Below, one piece after another: positions 9,856-17,507 of a stretch of DNA of 64,000 bases. Each line of letters opens with the position of its first letter. Position 1 is the stretch's first letter. The stretch comes from Candidatus Mycobacterium methanotrophicum (GTDB taxonomy: Bacteria; Actinomycetota; Actinomycetes; Mycobacteriales; Mycobacteriaceae), in NCBI RefSeq assembly GCF_023515995.1, contig NZ_CP097320.1, forward strand, positions 1,426,001-1,490,000, given 5' to 3'. A model generated the notes under the pieces. The model ran no database searches and was not told the origin of the DNA. It saw nothing but the letters and a program-made list of their open reading frames with translations. The position numbers and the translations under genes were made by a program.

Positions 9856-9902
9856 CCCCAGCCTTTTGCTTTACGGATCCGCTCTTGTTGGATCATCGCC
9901 AT
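9816..9902 (-). pseudogene. 28-codon remnant of a second methyltransferase start
   Basis: A short frame reading MAMIQQERIRKAKGWG and stopping after 28 codons. Its first 16 residues match the N-terminus of the methyltransferase at 9098 except at positions 3, 7 and 14. The acyltransferase start codon at 9855 lies inside it in another frame. It looks like the 5' stub left by a duplication, or by replacement of an old methyltransferase gene. It might still be translated as a leader peptide coupled to the acyltransferase. Confidence 0.65.
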
Positions 9903-9918
9903 ACCCGGAAAACTTATC
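9856..9918 (-). repeat. 63-bp direct repeat, copy 2
   Basis: Partner of 9052-9114, with 7 mismatches in 63 bases and the same orientation. It carries the start of the 28-codon remnant and its upstream bases. The two copies flank the acyltransferase gene. Confidence 0.85.
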
Positions 9919-9984
9919 GCAATTAGCGGTAGGTTGACCCGGACCTTTCCCGGCACATTTGCTGCCGTGGAGCCTGATTGGTTC

Positions 9985-11103
9985 TCAGGGCGCATTGTCC
10001 GGCGACCCATTGAGCGTGATGCCCGACAGCGCGTAGGTCTCCCGCGGCGCGTTCGCAAATAGAACCGGCTTCTGCGATTGCTGCCGGATGGCGATGTTAC
10101 GGAACACGATATTGCTGACCGCGCCCCCGTTTGCGATCACCACCGCGAGATTGCTCTGCGCCGGCTCGGAAGTGTCGACGACCGTGAGATCGGAAAAAGT
10201 GACGTTACCGGTAACCGCGCCGGGGTTCTCGCCGTAGGCGACGAGCGCTCCCGCCGCGCCGCCCGGGGTGGTATTGGCCCCGGTCACTGTTCCGCCCTCG
10301 ACGGTGACACCGTTGACCGACTGCAGGAAGAACGGGTCGCCCTCGGTGGAGATGTACACCCCGGCGCCGCTGGTGCCGGACACTCGCACGTTGCGATACG
10401 CGATGTTCTCGCCGCCCCGTACCGTCACGCCATGGCCAAACGTGGTGCCGTTGACGACCGGCGATTCGATGGTGATGTTGCGGCACGGCGGGTCGTTGAC
10501 GCCGAACTGTGGGCCATAGGAAACGACCGCGACACCGTCGTCGCCGGTGCGCTCGGTCACCGGGTTGTTGACCTGGCCGTGGTTCGACCCGCGCGTCATG
10601 TGGATACCGTCGGCGCGGCTGTCGCGCACCGTCACGCGGTTGAGCACAAAATTGCTTGCGCCGTCGAGGAGCACACCTGCGGCCGCGGAGCCTGTGACCG
10701 TGATGTCATCGAGTCGGACTCCGTCGCCGTGAACGTAGAGCTTTTGTTGTTCGAGCCCGTTGTAGCGCGGGCCGCCGATCGGCGCGGTGAGGTTCAGGTT
10801 CGAGACCGAGACGCCGTCCGCACGGATCTGCACCGACGAGGTGAGGTCGTTGGTGGCCGCCAACGTCGCGCCGTTTCCTTCGATGTGCACCTTCGGCACG
10901 GTGATGGTGACCACGCCACCGTGCGGGTAAACCCTGCGGTCCAGCGTCAGGGTGGAGCCGGGCTGCACATTGTTGAGCATCGCCTGCAGAGCTGCCGTGC
11001 CGTCATCGGACGTGTCACTTCGGGCGGGCTGGCCGCACCCGAAGGCGATACCGGCGGCGACGAAGGAGATCATCGCGACCGTCCCTAGCGCCGGCTTACT
11101 CAT
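9985..11103 (-). CDS. exported right-handed beta-helix protein
   Basis: A 372-residue protein with a hydrophobic signal sequence (about 5-22) followed by FGCGQP. Cysteine 23 could be a lipobox cysteine, though AFGC is not a good lipobox. The rest shows the turn-rich, V/I/N-rich repeats of a parallel beta-helix, as in pectate-lyase-like and glycosidase folds. The start of the helix has DDGTAALQAMLNNV, like the DDTAAIQAAI entry motif of that fold. It lies in the polysaccharide locus, 36 bases after the GT4 gene, so an extracytoplasmic lyase, epimerase or glycan-binding role is plausible. No catalytic residues could be fixed. Confidence 0.7.
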   Translation of the reverse strand: MSKPALGTVAMISFVAAGIAFGCGQPARSDTSDDGTAALQAMLNNVQPGSTLTLDRRVYPHGGVVTITVPKVHIEGNGATLAATNDLTSSVQIRADGVSVSNLNLTAPIGGPRYNGLEQQKLYVHGDGVRLDDITVTGSAAAGVLLDGASNFVLNRVTVRDSRADGIHMTRGSNHGQVNNPVTERTGDDGVAVVSYGPQFGVNDPPCRNITIESPVVNGTTFGHGVTVRGGENIAYRNVRVSGTSGAGVYISTEGDPFFLQSVNGVTVEGGTVTGANTTPGGAAGALVAYGENPGAVTGNVTFSDLTVVDTSEPAQSNLAVVIANGGAVSNIVFRNIAIRQQSQKPVLFANAPRETYALSGITLNGSPDNAP

Positions 11104-11139
11104 CGCGGTCCCCGGCGAACCAGGACTGTACCTCGCCCG

Positions 11140-12411
11140 CTAAACACCTTCAGCCTCGTTCGCCCCAGACAAATGTGCAATCTCGATGTTCACGTGTCCC
11201 CTTCGCTTGTCGGGCAATGAAACTCGGCCGTCGCAGACGCCATTGAGCAACGATTCAAAGCGATCACCCACGCGTTCTACGTCGAATGTGCGTTCGGCAT
11301 AGCGGCGGGCCGCGGTCCCCATCGCTGCTCGTGCGACGGGAGAAGCCAGCAGACTTCTCAGCGCGGCAGACGCCGCATCGGCGTCTCCCGGGGCCACCGT
11401 TAGCCCCGCCTCTGCCGCTTCGACCATCTTGGCCACCGCGTTGTCCGGCGGTAGCAGCGCCAGCACGGGGCGGCCGGCGCAGAAGTAGTTGAGAACCTTT
11501 GACGGCACCGAGTAGCGGCTGGCGTTACTTTCCAGCACGACGAGCAGCACATCTGCGCTCGCGAGCATGTCGGGCAGCTGCTCGTAGGGCTGATAGTCGA
11601 GGAGCATCAGCCCGGGGAGCTCGTCCACTTTCGGCTCGAGCCACTCGCGGCCCCGGCCTTCGGACACAACCACCATGCGGCTACCCGTCGGCGCCATCCG
11701 AGCGAGGTCGGATATCACGGATGGGTCGTGCTTCGCGCCAAGCGTTCCCGCGTACATCACGACGGGCATGCCGACGAGATCGTGAGCTTTCGCCCAGGCA
11801 TTGTCCCGCGGCCGCAATGGCATCTCGTCGACCGCGGCCCAGTTCGGCACGATGTGTACCTTGCTCGTCTGGACTCCCCAGGCTTCGAGTTGTTCGACGA
11901 ACGTGTCGCTGATGGCGACGATGGCGGCCGCACCGCGCGCGACCCGACGCTCGACACGTCCCGCAACCCAGCCGATGAGGCGACCCGGCCAGCCGAACCG
12001 ATCACGAGCAATGACCCTGATCGCTTCGCTGTAAATGTCTTGCTGCCAAAAGACGTACGGCACCCGTCGCATCCGGAGCAAGAAGGTGAGCATGAACAAT
12101 GACAGCAAGGGGATGTTGGATAGAACCGCAACGTCCGGCCGCGCGGCCAGGATGGCACGCGACGACATCCGGGCGTACTCCAACTCCTGGCGCAGTCGGA
12201 CGAGCGGTGAGTAGCGCGCAAACTCGCTACCTAGCTCGATAGCAAGGACGGCAAACGACTCGGGATCTCCGTCACGTCGCTCTGTCGCGCCCCGACCGGT
12301 CGTGTACGACGCACAATATTGGTGCTCGACATGATGCCCTCGGCGGGCGAGCTCCCGGCTTAGGTGTATCTGGCCGGGGTGGCCGGAGTAATCGTGGATG
12401 ACCAGCCTCAA
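11140..12411 (-). CDS. glycosyltransferase family 4 (WcaI-like)
   Basis: A GT4-type retaining glycosyltransferase with a GT-B fold. The N-terminus RLVIHDYSGHPGQIHLSREL resembles WcaI-like colanic acid transferases. The C-terminal nucleotide-sugar region has MYAGTLGAKHDPSVI, LLDYQPYEQLPDMLASADVLL and PSKVLNYFCAGRPVLAL. The frame is open back to 12525, but that extension is basic and low in structure. TTG at 12411, just before RLVIHDYS and preceded by AAAAGG, gives a normal N-terminus of 423 residues in all. It is the first gene of the minus arm, so the divergent promoter region at 12412-12711 should drive it. It should add a sugar to the lipid-linked repeat unit; donor and acceptor are unknown. 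Confidence 0.85.
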   Translation of the reverse strand: MRLVIHDYSGHPGQIHLSRELARRGHHVEHQYCASYTTGRGATERRDGDPESFAVLAIELGSEFARYSPLVRLRQELEYARMSSRAILAARPDVAVLSNIPLLSLFMLTFLLRMRRVPYVFWQQDIYSEAIRVIARDRFGWPGRLIGWVAGRVERRVARGAAAIVAISDTFVEQLEAWGVQTSKVHIVPNWAAVDEMPLRPRDNAWAKAHDLVGMPVVMYAGTLGAKHDPSVISDLARMAPTGSRMVVVSEGRGREWLEPKVDELPGLMLLDYQPYEQLPDMLASADVLLVVLESNASRYSVPSKVLNYFCAGRPVLALLPPDNAVAKMVEAAEAGLTVAPGDADAASAALRSLLASPVARAAMGTAARRYAERTFDVERVGDRFESLLNGVCDGRVSLPDKRRGHVNIEIAHLSGANEAEGV

Positions 12412-12711
12412 ATCAGCCTTTTGGCCTTGTGAGGGGCAGGGCGATAGGACGGTGCGCGTAGCTCCCCCTGGGGAGCGACGCTCGCGCGGTCGAGACACCT
12501 CTGCGGCTTGCGGTCTGCTTTGCACCTGGTATCCCGAATCTATGGATGTGTTGGCATCGTGGGAATACTATAAGTTTGTTAAATAGGATACTACCACCGT
12601 ATAGTATGTATCGTCGCCATTCAAGTAGATCATCGGTATACCCGAGTCGCCCCGGGATGGTTGGTCCACCCGGGCTTTCGCCAGGAGGAGCACAAGGATG
12701 GTGCACTACTG
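12412..12711. promoter_or_regulatory. divergent promoter region of the polysaccharide locus
   Basis: Three hundred bases between the two arms. The stretch 12565-12640 is strikingly AT-rich for this genome, with several TATA-like words. GTATAG at 12599-12604 and ATCATCGGTATA at 12629-12640 recur in front of later units (22285-22341; a weaker form at 25444-25465). No clear -35/-10 pair with standard spacing was found. It must serve both arms. Confidence 0.55.
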
Positions 12712-13077
12712 ATGACATGGCGCGATGACGTTTCCTCGGCTGTCGAGCGCTTGCCGGCCTTCGTCGAGAGTGAGCCGCACTTCGCCGACGAGTTGCGCGC
12801 CTGGCGAGACGCCACCAACACGCGTGCTTCCGTGACCGGGCTGGTCATGTCGTCGATCTACCGCGCGCTGCGAGACGCCGATATCACACTGGCCGACGAT
12901 TGCGAGGTGCCGGTCGATCTTCGGCGCTTTCTGCCGGACGCGGCAACGGCAACTTTCTCAGCGGCGTTGGTGGATCCCGACACCGTGCGAAGCGCTCTGC
13001 GGAGGGCGTTCACATCACAAAATCTGCGCACGGCGCAAGGGAGCCCGCGCGCCGCTGTCCGGAATGCTGTCGCATGA
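12712..13077 (+). CDS. small protein resembling an acyltransferase C-terminal fragment
   Basis: A 121-residue frame starting MTWRDDVSSAVERLP. The stretch EVPVDLRRFLPDAATATFSAAL resembles the VNLR/GNF region of condensation-domain acyltransferases (PapA/wax-ester-synthase type). The HHxxxD motif and the rest of such an enzyme are missing, so this is either a broken acyltransferase or a small protein that only looks like one. ATG 12712 has AAGGA about ten bases upstream. A TTG at 12661 would add 17 residues. It is the first reading frame of the plus arm. Function is not assigned. Confidence 0.45.
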   Translation: MTWRDDVSSAVERLPAFVESEPHFADELRAWRDATNTRASVTGLVMSSIYRALRDADITLADDCEVPVDLRRFLPDAATATFSAALVDPDTVRSALRRAFTSQNLRTAQGSPRAAVRNAVA

Positions 13078-13168
13078 AAGTTCTTCATGTGGTGATCCGA
13101 CTTCGGCATCGTCAGAGGCGTTGCGACTTGGAACAGATCTACACCCAGACTCCCGAAGAGGGGTCTGA

Positions 13169-13939
13169 ATGATAACGCTCACAACCGGCCGCAGAGACGG
13201 CACAGCGTTGCAAGTTGCCTTCGCCATAACGCTGACAGTTATTGTGGCCGTGACACTTTGGTGGGGGTTTCTGCGTGAGAACGCGCCGATGGGCGCTCGG
13301 GGCATTCGGGTCCAAGCAGACTTCACCGCCATGCCCGACGGGCCGGCGCCCGACCATTTCGACGGCGGCCAGCCTGCGAGCGTACTGGCTAGTCCCGACG
13401 ACCCGGGCGACCAACTCAGAATTCAGCACGGCAGGTTGACCTACCAACCCACAACGCGAGGCACTGCCACGGCATACTTCAGTTCTCCCGACCTCGGTTC
13501 GCCGGTGAAGAGTATGGGTGCGCGGTTCGTCTTCCGGTCCGGATCCGGGACCGGTGGCGCAATCGGACTTGCGGTGTCGCGAGGCATCGGGAAACGCGCT
13601 CCACCGGTCGTCGGGGCGGTGCCGATTTACTTCGTGGTGACGCCGATCAACTGGAACATCAGCGTCTCGCGGACCGAGAACGCTCCACTTGAAGTGGTCG
13701 CGGCCGATAGTTTTCCACGACCGCTGCGCCAAGACGGAAACACTGTCTACGAGGCACGCCTGACCATCGACGGCGCTCAAGTCACCGTGGATTTGCCGGG
13801 CATCCACAAGCACGTGTCAGATCCGCGGTTTTCGGAGTGGCAAGGAAGTTACGCCACGTTCGACCTCTTCTCGAATCACGGAGCCACCGACCCGATCGGA
13901 GCTTTCGAGAAGATCTGGGCCGCGGGCAACAGGGACTGA
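13169..13939 (+). CDS. membrane-anchored LamG/concanavalin-like protein
   Basis: A 256-residue protein with one N-terminal membrane segment (about 14-34, VAFAITLTVIVAVTLWWGF) and an outside domain. That domain has the beta-rich look of a LamG/jelly-roll carbohydrate-binding fold: GRLTYQPTTRGTATAYFSSPD, MGARFVFRSG, YEARLTIDGAQVTVDLPG, and DLFSNHGATDPIGAFEKIWA at the end. It has no visible catalytic motif. GAGGGG upstream of the ATG serves as ribosome site. It directly precedes the Wzx-Wzy gene (3 bases apart), so it may bind the glycan at the outer face of the membrane; that role is inferred. Confidence 0.6.
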   Translation: MITLTTGRRDGTALQVAFAITLTVIVAVTLWWGFLRENAPMGARGIRVQADFTAMPDGPAPDHFDGGQPASVLASPDDPGDQLRIQHGRLTYQPTTRGTATAYFSSPDLGSPVKSMGARFVFRSGSGTGGAIGLAVSRGIGKRAPPVVGAVPIYFVVTPINWNISVSRTENAPLEVVAADSFPRPLRQDGNTVYEARLTIDGAQVTVDLPGIHKHVSDPRFSEWQGSYATFDLFSNHGATDPIGAFEKIWAAGNRD

Positions 13940-13942
13940 GCC

Positions 13943-16783
13943 ATGACCGACGGTTCCTCGATGAGCAAGGTCCGCGCCCTCTCGAGCGGCGCCCACCAAG
14001 TCTTCTCCGGTCTCAGCAACGGCCCGATCATCTGTGCCGTCGCAGTGGTGACGGTCGCCCAGAAGTTCGGCCAAATCGCGGTGCTTTTGACGCTGCTCGC
14101 CGCGGCTGTCGGCGTCCTTCGCGGTGCGTTGGGAACACCCCTGCTGCTGATGGCGGGAAGCGCCCGGTCTGACATCCGGCGTGAGGGCTCGTTCGCGTTC
14201 ACCAGTGCCCTACTGGTCAGCCCCATTGTCGGGATCGTCATGTGGGCAGTTGAGGGGTCAGGGATCCGTCTGCCGACACTCTTGATCATCGTTGCGACAC
14301 CGAGCGCGCTCGTAAAAGAGGTGCTACGGTCCGTCGCCATCGCGGAAGGCCGTGCACACGTTGCGACCCTCTGGGACAGCGTGTTTTTCGCCGGTTCGGC
14401 CGCGTTGTTGGTGGCGGCATGGTTGCACTTGTCGGTGGCAACCACCACTTACCTCATTGGTGGCTGGACGGCCCTTGCCGTCCTTGCTTTAGTCGGATTG
14501 CTGGTCGCAGTTCGCATCGCCCCGCGGCTCAGACAGTACCCGGCTTGGATCTCCAAGAGTTGGCGGCACCGCGCGCGGTATGGCACCGACTCCGGCCTCC
14601 AGCAAACGACGGCGTTCGCGGTGCTGCTCCTCACCGCTGTCGTTTTGAGTCCCGAGGCCGCCGCCGCACTGCGCGGCGCCACGGCATTACTGGCGCCCGT
14701 GGTCATCGCAGTGAGTGCAAACCAATTGAGGGTGATCGCAGAGAGCAAACGACTAGGCATGCCACCGGCGCAGGTCTGGAGCTCTCTGGCCCGAATCGCT
14801 CTGGTCTCGATTTCGGCGACAATCCTCCTTGGCCTGGCGCTGTCCTTCCTGCCTGGCCCGGTCGGTGAACGACTGGTCCTCGGCCCGACATTCGAAGCAG
14901 CGCGAGCCATCATTCCCGTCGTCGCCTTCCAATACGCAATTGGCGTGTGGCTCTTCGCGGTCGCAATCTGGCTGCGATGCTTCAACCGAAGCCTGAGTGC
15001 GCTCAAGCTCAGGGCCTGTGACGCATTGGTCGTACTCGTGATGGCACTCGGCGGTGCGGTGCTCTTCCACACAGCGGCGGGGGTCGCGGTTGGTATCGCG
15101 ACAGCGACCACGTTCATCAGCGCGATGACACTGCTCCGGTTCAAGCCGTGGGCCACGCCGACCCACCCCGCCAGACCCGAACGCCGCCAGTCGGCGCCGG
15201 CTTTCGGCGCCGCCCGCGACCTTGTGGACGTCGGCGGGCCGAGACCGCTGCCACGCGCGACAAGCCTGCGCTTGGGCGAGACGACACAGGTGAACGAGGC
15301 GCTTATCGCGCTGTGGGTTTTTGCCGCATTGGCAGTTTTCGGCCCCGCAGCGATCATCCGCTACACCGGAATTCCCACTAACGCGTCCTGGTTGTGGTCG
15401 CTTCCGGCGATAGCAATCTCAGCCGCACGGTTCGCCTTCCTGATTGGCAAGGGCGAACGGCGGCTGTTCGAAATGATGTTCTGGTGCTTCACCTACACAT
15501 TTCTGGGCTTGGCCCCGCTGGCTCAGCTGCGAGAAGACTTCTGGCCCTTCAGCGTTCCCCGCATCGACAACACCTACGTCGCCGCGGCCACGCTGATCGT
15601 CCTGGTCGGATGTGGCGCATTCCTTTGCGGGGCCGGTTTTGACGGCGTCGCTTCAGTGCGGCGGCGCCGGAACGCCGAGCGCACCTATGACGTCGTCAAG
15701 CAGGTATTCACCATCAATTATCCACGCGCCATTGTGCTTTCGGTTATTGCCCTCGCCATCGACACCTACTTCCTCTCAATGCTCGGCTGGACGATCTTTC
15801 TGCAGAGCCGTACGGAAGTAGTGGAAGGCCAAAGCGATGTCTGGGGGCAATCCAGCACATTCGCGATCATGCGAGGGGCCGCCGCGACGGCGCCGCTCGT
15901 AGCCTTCCTGGCGCTGATTCGCTTCCGGAGAGAAGCGAAGAGCGCACGCATGCTGGGCGAGAATATTTCCTCACGTGTCATGGGCAGCAACACGGTTCTC
16001 CTCGTCGTCGTGGGAATTGTCCTGGCCGTCGTCATGAACCCGGTATCCAACGCGCGTTACTTCTTCGGCACGGCAATGCTTGCCGTCGCCACGGCGTTTG
16101 GACTGTTTGCCACCAGGCAGCGTTTCCGCTTTACCGCGTGCGGGTTTCTGGTCGGGATGCTCCTAATCTTCCCGCTCGCTGATGCATTCCGCGTCAGCCG
16201 CGAGGCGACCCTGAAGTCGACGAATCCCATCGAGTCGCTCCTGCAAGGCGATTACGACTCTTTCGCGCAATTGATGAACGGATACCTGGTTGGCGCGCGG
16301 GACGGAATTGTGCCCTTCAGGCAATTCTCCGGTGTACTGCTGTTTTGGGTGCCGAGGACTTTGTGGACCACCAAGCCGATGGATACGGGGCCATACATCG
16401 CGGAGGGGCGCGGCTACTTCTTCACTAATTTATCTGCACCCTTGTGGATCGAGTTGTATCTGAATGGTAGCTGGCTGCTGCTCGCCGTCGGTATGTTCGC
16501 CGTGGGCTACGCCGTGCACCGCTGGGACACCCGGCTGAACGCTGAACTCAACTTCTACCGAATGCCAGGTCTGCTTGGATGCATTCTGCCGTTCTACTCG
16601 ATGATCCTGCTGCGCGGCTCTCTTCTGCAGGCCGCTTCTTTCCTGGCTTGCGTTCTGGCGTTCGCGGCTTTCGTTTCGCAGCGAAAGAAGCTCAAGACGC
16701 GACCTCGTGCGCCTGGCGTCGTCCCTGAACCACTGCCCGGTTTGGGCATGGCGCAGCTAAGGACCGATTGTGTCGGCGCGTAG
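13943..16783 (+). CDS. Wzx flippase - Wzy polymerase fusion protein
   Basis: A 946-residue polytopic membrane protein made of two parts. Residues about 1-405 are a flippase-like module, homologous to the separate flippase at 22608: RGALGTPLLL versus RGAVGTPLLL, ALRGATALLAP versus ALRGATVLLSP, and the RHRARYGTDSG / QHRARFGIDAG pair. After a Pro/Arg-rich linker (about 408-450) come 10 or more membrane segments with a long loop containing NPVSNARYFFGTAML, SRTEVVEGQSDVWG and VLLFWVPRTLWTTKPMDTG, the look of O-antigen (Wzy-type) polymerases. Flipping and polymerisation of lipid-linked repeat units would thus sit in one chain. The frame is unbroken across the junction. It overlaps the next gene by 14 bases. 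Confidence 0.75.
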   Translation: MTDGSSMSKVRALSSGAHQVFSGLSNGPIICAVAVVTVAQKFGQIAVLLTLLAAAVGVLRGALGTPLLLMAGSARSDIRREGSFAFTSALLVSPIVGIVMWAVEGSGIRLPTLLIIVATPSALVKEVLRSVAIAEGRAHVATLWDSVFFAGSAALLVAAWLHLSVATTTYLIGGWTALAVLALVGLLVAVRIAPRLRQYPAWISKSWRHRARYGTDSGLQQTTAFAVLLLTAVVLSPEAAAALRGATALLAPVVIAVSANQLRVIAESKRLGMPPAQVWSSLARIALVSISATILLGLALSFLPGPVGERLVLGPTFEAARAIIPVVAFQYAIGVWLFAVAIWLRCFNRSLSALKLRACDALVVLVMALGGAVLFHTAAGVAVGIATATTFISAMTLLRFKPWATPTHPARPERRQSAPAFGAARDLVDVGGPRPLPRATSLRLGETTQVNEALIALWVFAALAVFGPAAIIRYTGIPTNASWLWSLPAIAISAARFAFLIGKGERRLFEMMFWCFTYTFLGLAPLAQLREDFWPFSVPRIDNTYVAAATLIVLVGCGAFLCGAGFDGVASVRRRRNAERTYDVVKQVFTINYPRAIVLSVIALAIDTYFLSMLGWTIFLQSRTEVVEGQSDVWGQSSTFAIMRGAAATAPLVAFLALIRFRREAKSARMLGENISSRVMGSNTVLLVVVGIVLAVVMNPVSNARYFFGTAMLAVATAFGLFATRQRFRFTACGFLVGMLLIFPLADAFRVSREATLKSTNPIESLLQGDYDSFAQLMNGYLVGARDGIVPFRQFSGVLLFWVPRTLWTTKPMDTGPYIAEGRGYFFTNLSAPLWIELYLNGSWLLLAVGMFAVGYAVHRWDTRLNAELNFYRMPGLLGCILPFYSMILLRGSLLQAASFLACVLAFAAFVSQRKKLKTRPRAPGVVPEPLPGLGMAQLRTDCVGA

Positions 16784-17507
16784 CACGCTGCGCGGCGCGC
16801 GCCGCGGAATCAAGGTCGCTGCCGTCGCGGCGTTGGCGTCGACCGTCGTCGGCCTGGCCTGCTATGAGTTGCACAGCACCGAGTCCCCTCGCAGCCAAGT
16901 CGAAGCTCACGACGTCGCGCCGCCGGTAGCACTGAAGTTCGACCACAAGCCCATCTTGCTCGTCGTGCGCGACTCGTACGCCGTCGCCTATCCCGATTTG
17001 GTCGCCGATCGAATGGATTGGACTTTGGCCCTCGATGGCCAAGACGGGACCGGCTTTGTGAGCGGTATCGACACGCGCAATCCTGGGCGTGTGCCGTTCA
17101 TCGATCGCCTGGACGGCGATGCGGCCACCTATCACGTCGACTACGTTCTCATCGACGGCGGTCGGAATGATCTTGGCGAACCAGCGGAGCCGGTGGTGGC
17201 GGCGGCCGATGAGTACGTCAAGAAGGTTCGCTCGGACTGGCCAAACGCCAAGATCGTCATCGTGCTTCCCGCCTCCGCCACCCCGAATGAGAACGCGAAC
17301 TACCCCGCCGTGGCGGACGGACTTCGCCGGACGGCCGAAAGCGTGGGAGCTCATGTGATCGATCCGGTGGCGCAGGGCTGGTATCGCGACATTGATGTGA
17401 AGCCGCTGCTGTGGCAGGACGGCATCCACCTGGCCGGCGACGTCGGCGAGACCTACTACGCAGACAAGATCACCGAAAGCCTGAAGCTAATGGGGTTCGG
17501 ATCATGA
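16770..17507 (+). CDS. SGNH/GDSL-like hydrolase with an N-terminal anchor
   Basis: A 245-residue protein with an N-terminal signal anchor (about 15-35) and an SGNH-type domain. The blocks read VVRDSYAVAYP (block I, with Arg in place of the usual Gly of GDS), GGRNDLG (block III) and DGIHLAGD (block V, Asp and His). This arrangement is seen in glycan O-acyl esterases and AlgJ/AlgX-like acyltransferases. It should act outside the membrane on acyl groups of the polysaccharide. GTG 16770 overlaps the fusion gene and its stop overlaps the next ATG (ATGA), so translation is coupled. Confidence 0.7.
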   Translation: MSARSTLRGARRGIKVAAVAALASTVVGLACYELHSTESPRSQVEAHDVAPPVALKFDHKPILLVVRDSYAVAYPDLVADRMDWTLALDGQDGTGFVSGIDTRNPGRVPFIDRLDGDAATYHVDYVLIDGGRNDLGEPAEPVVAAADEYVKKVRSDWPNAKIVIVLPASATPNENANYPAVADGLRRTAESVGAHVIDPVAQGWYRDIDVKPLLWQDGIHLAGDVGETYYADKITESLKLMGFGS

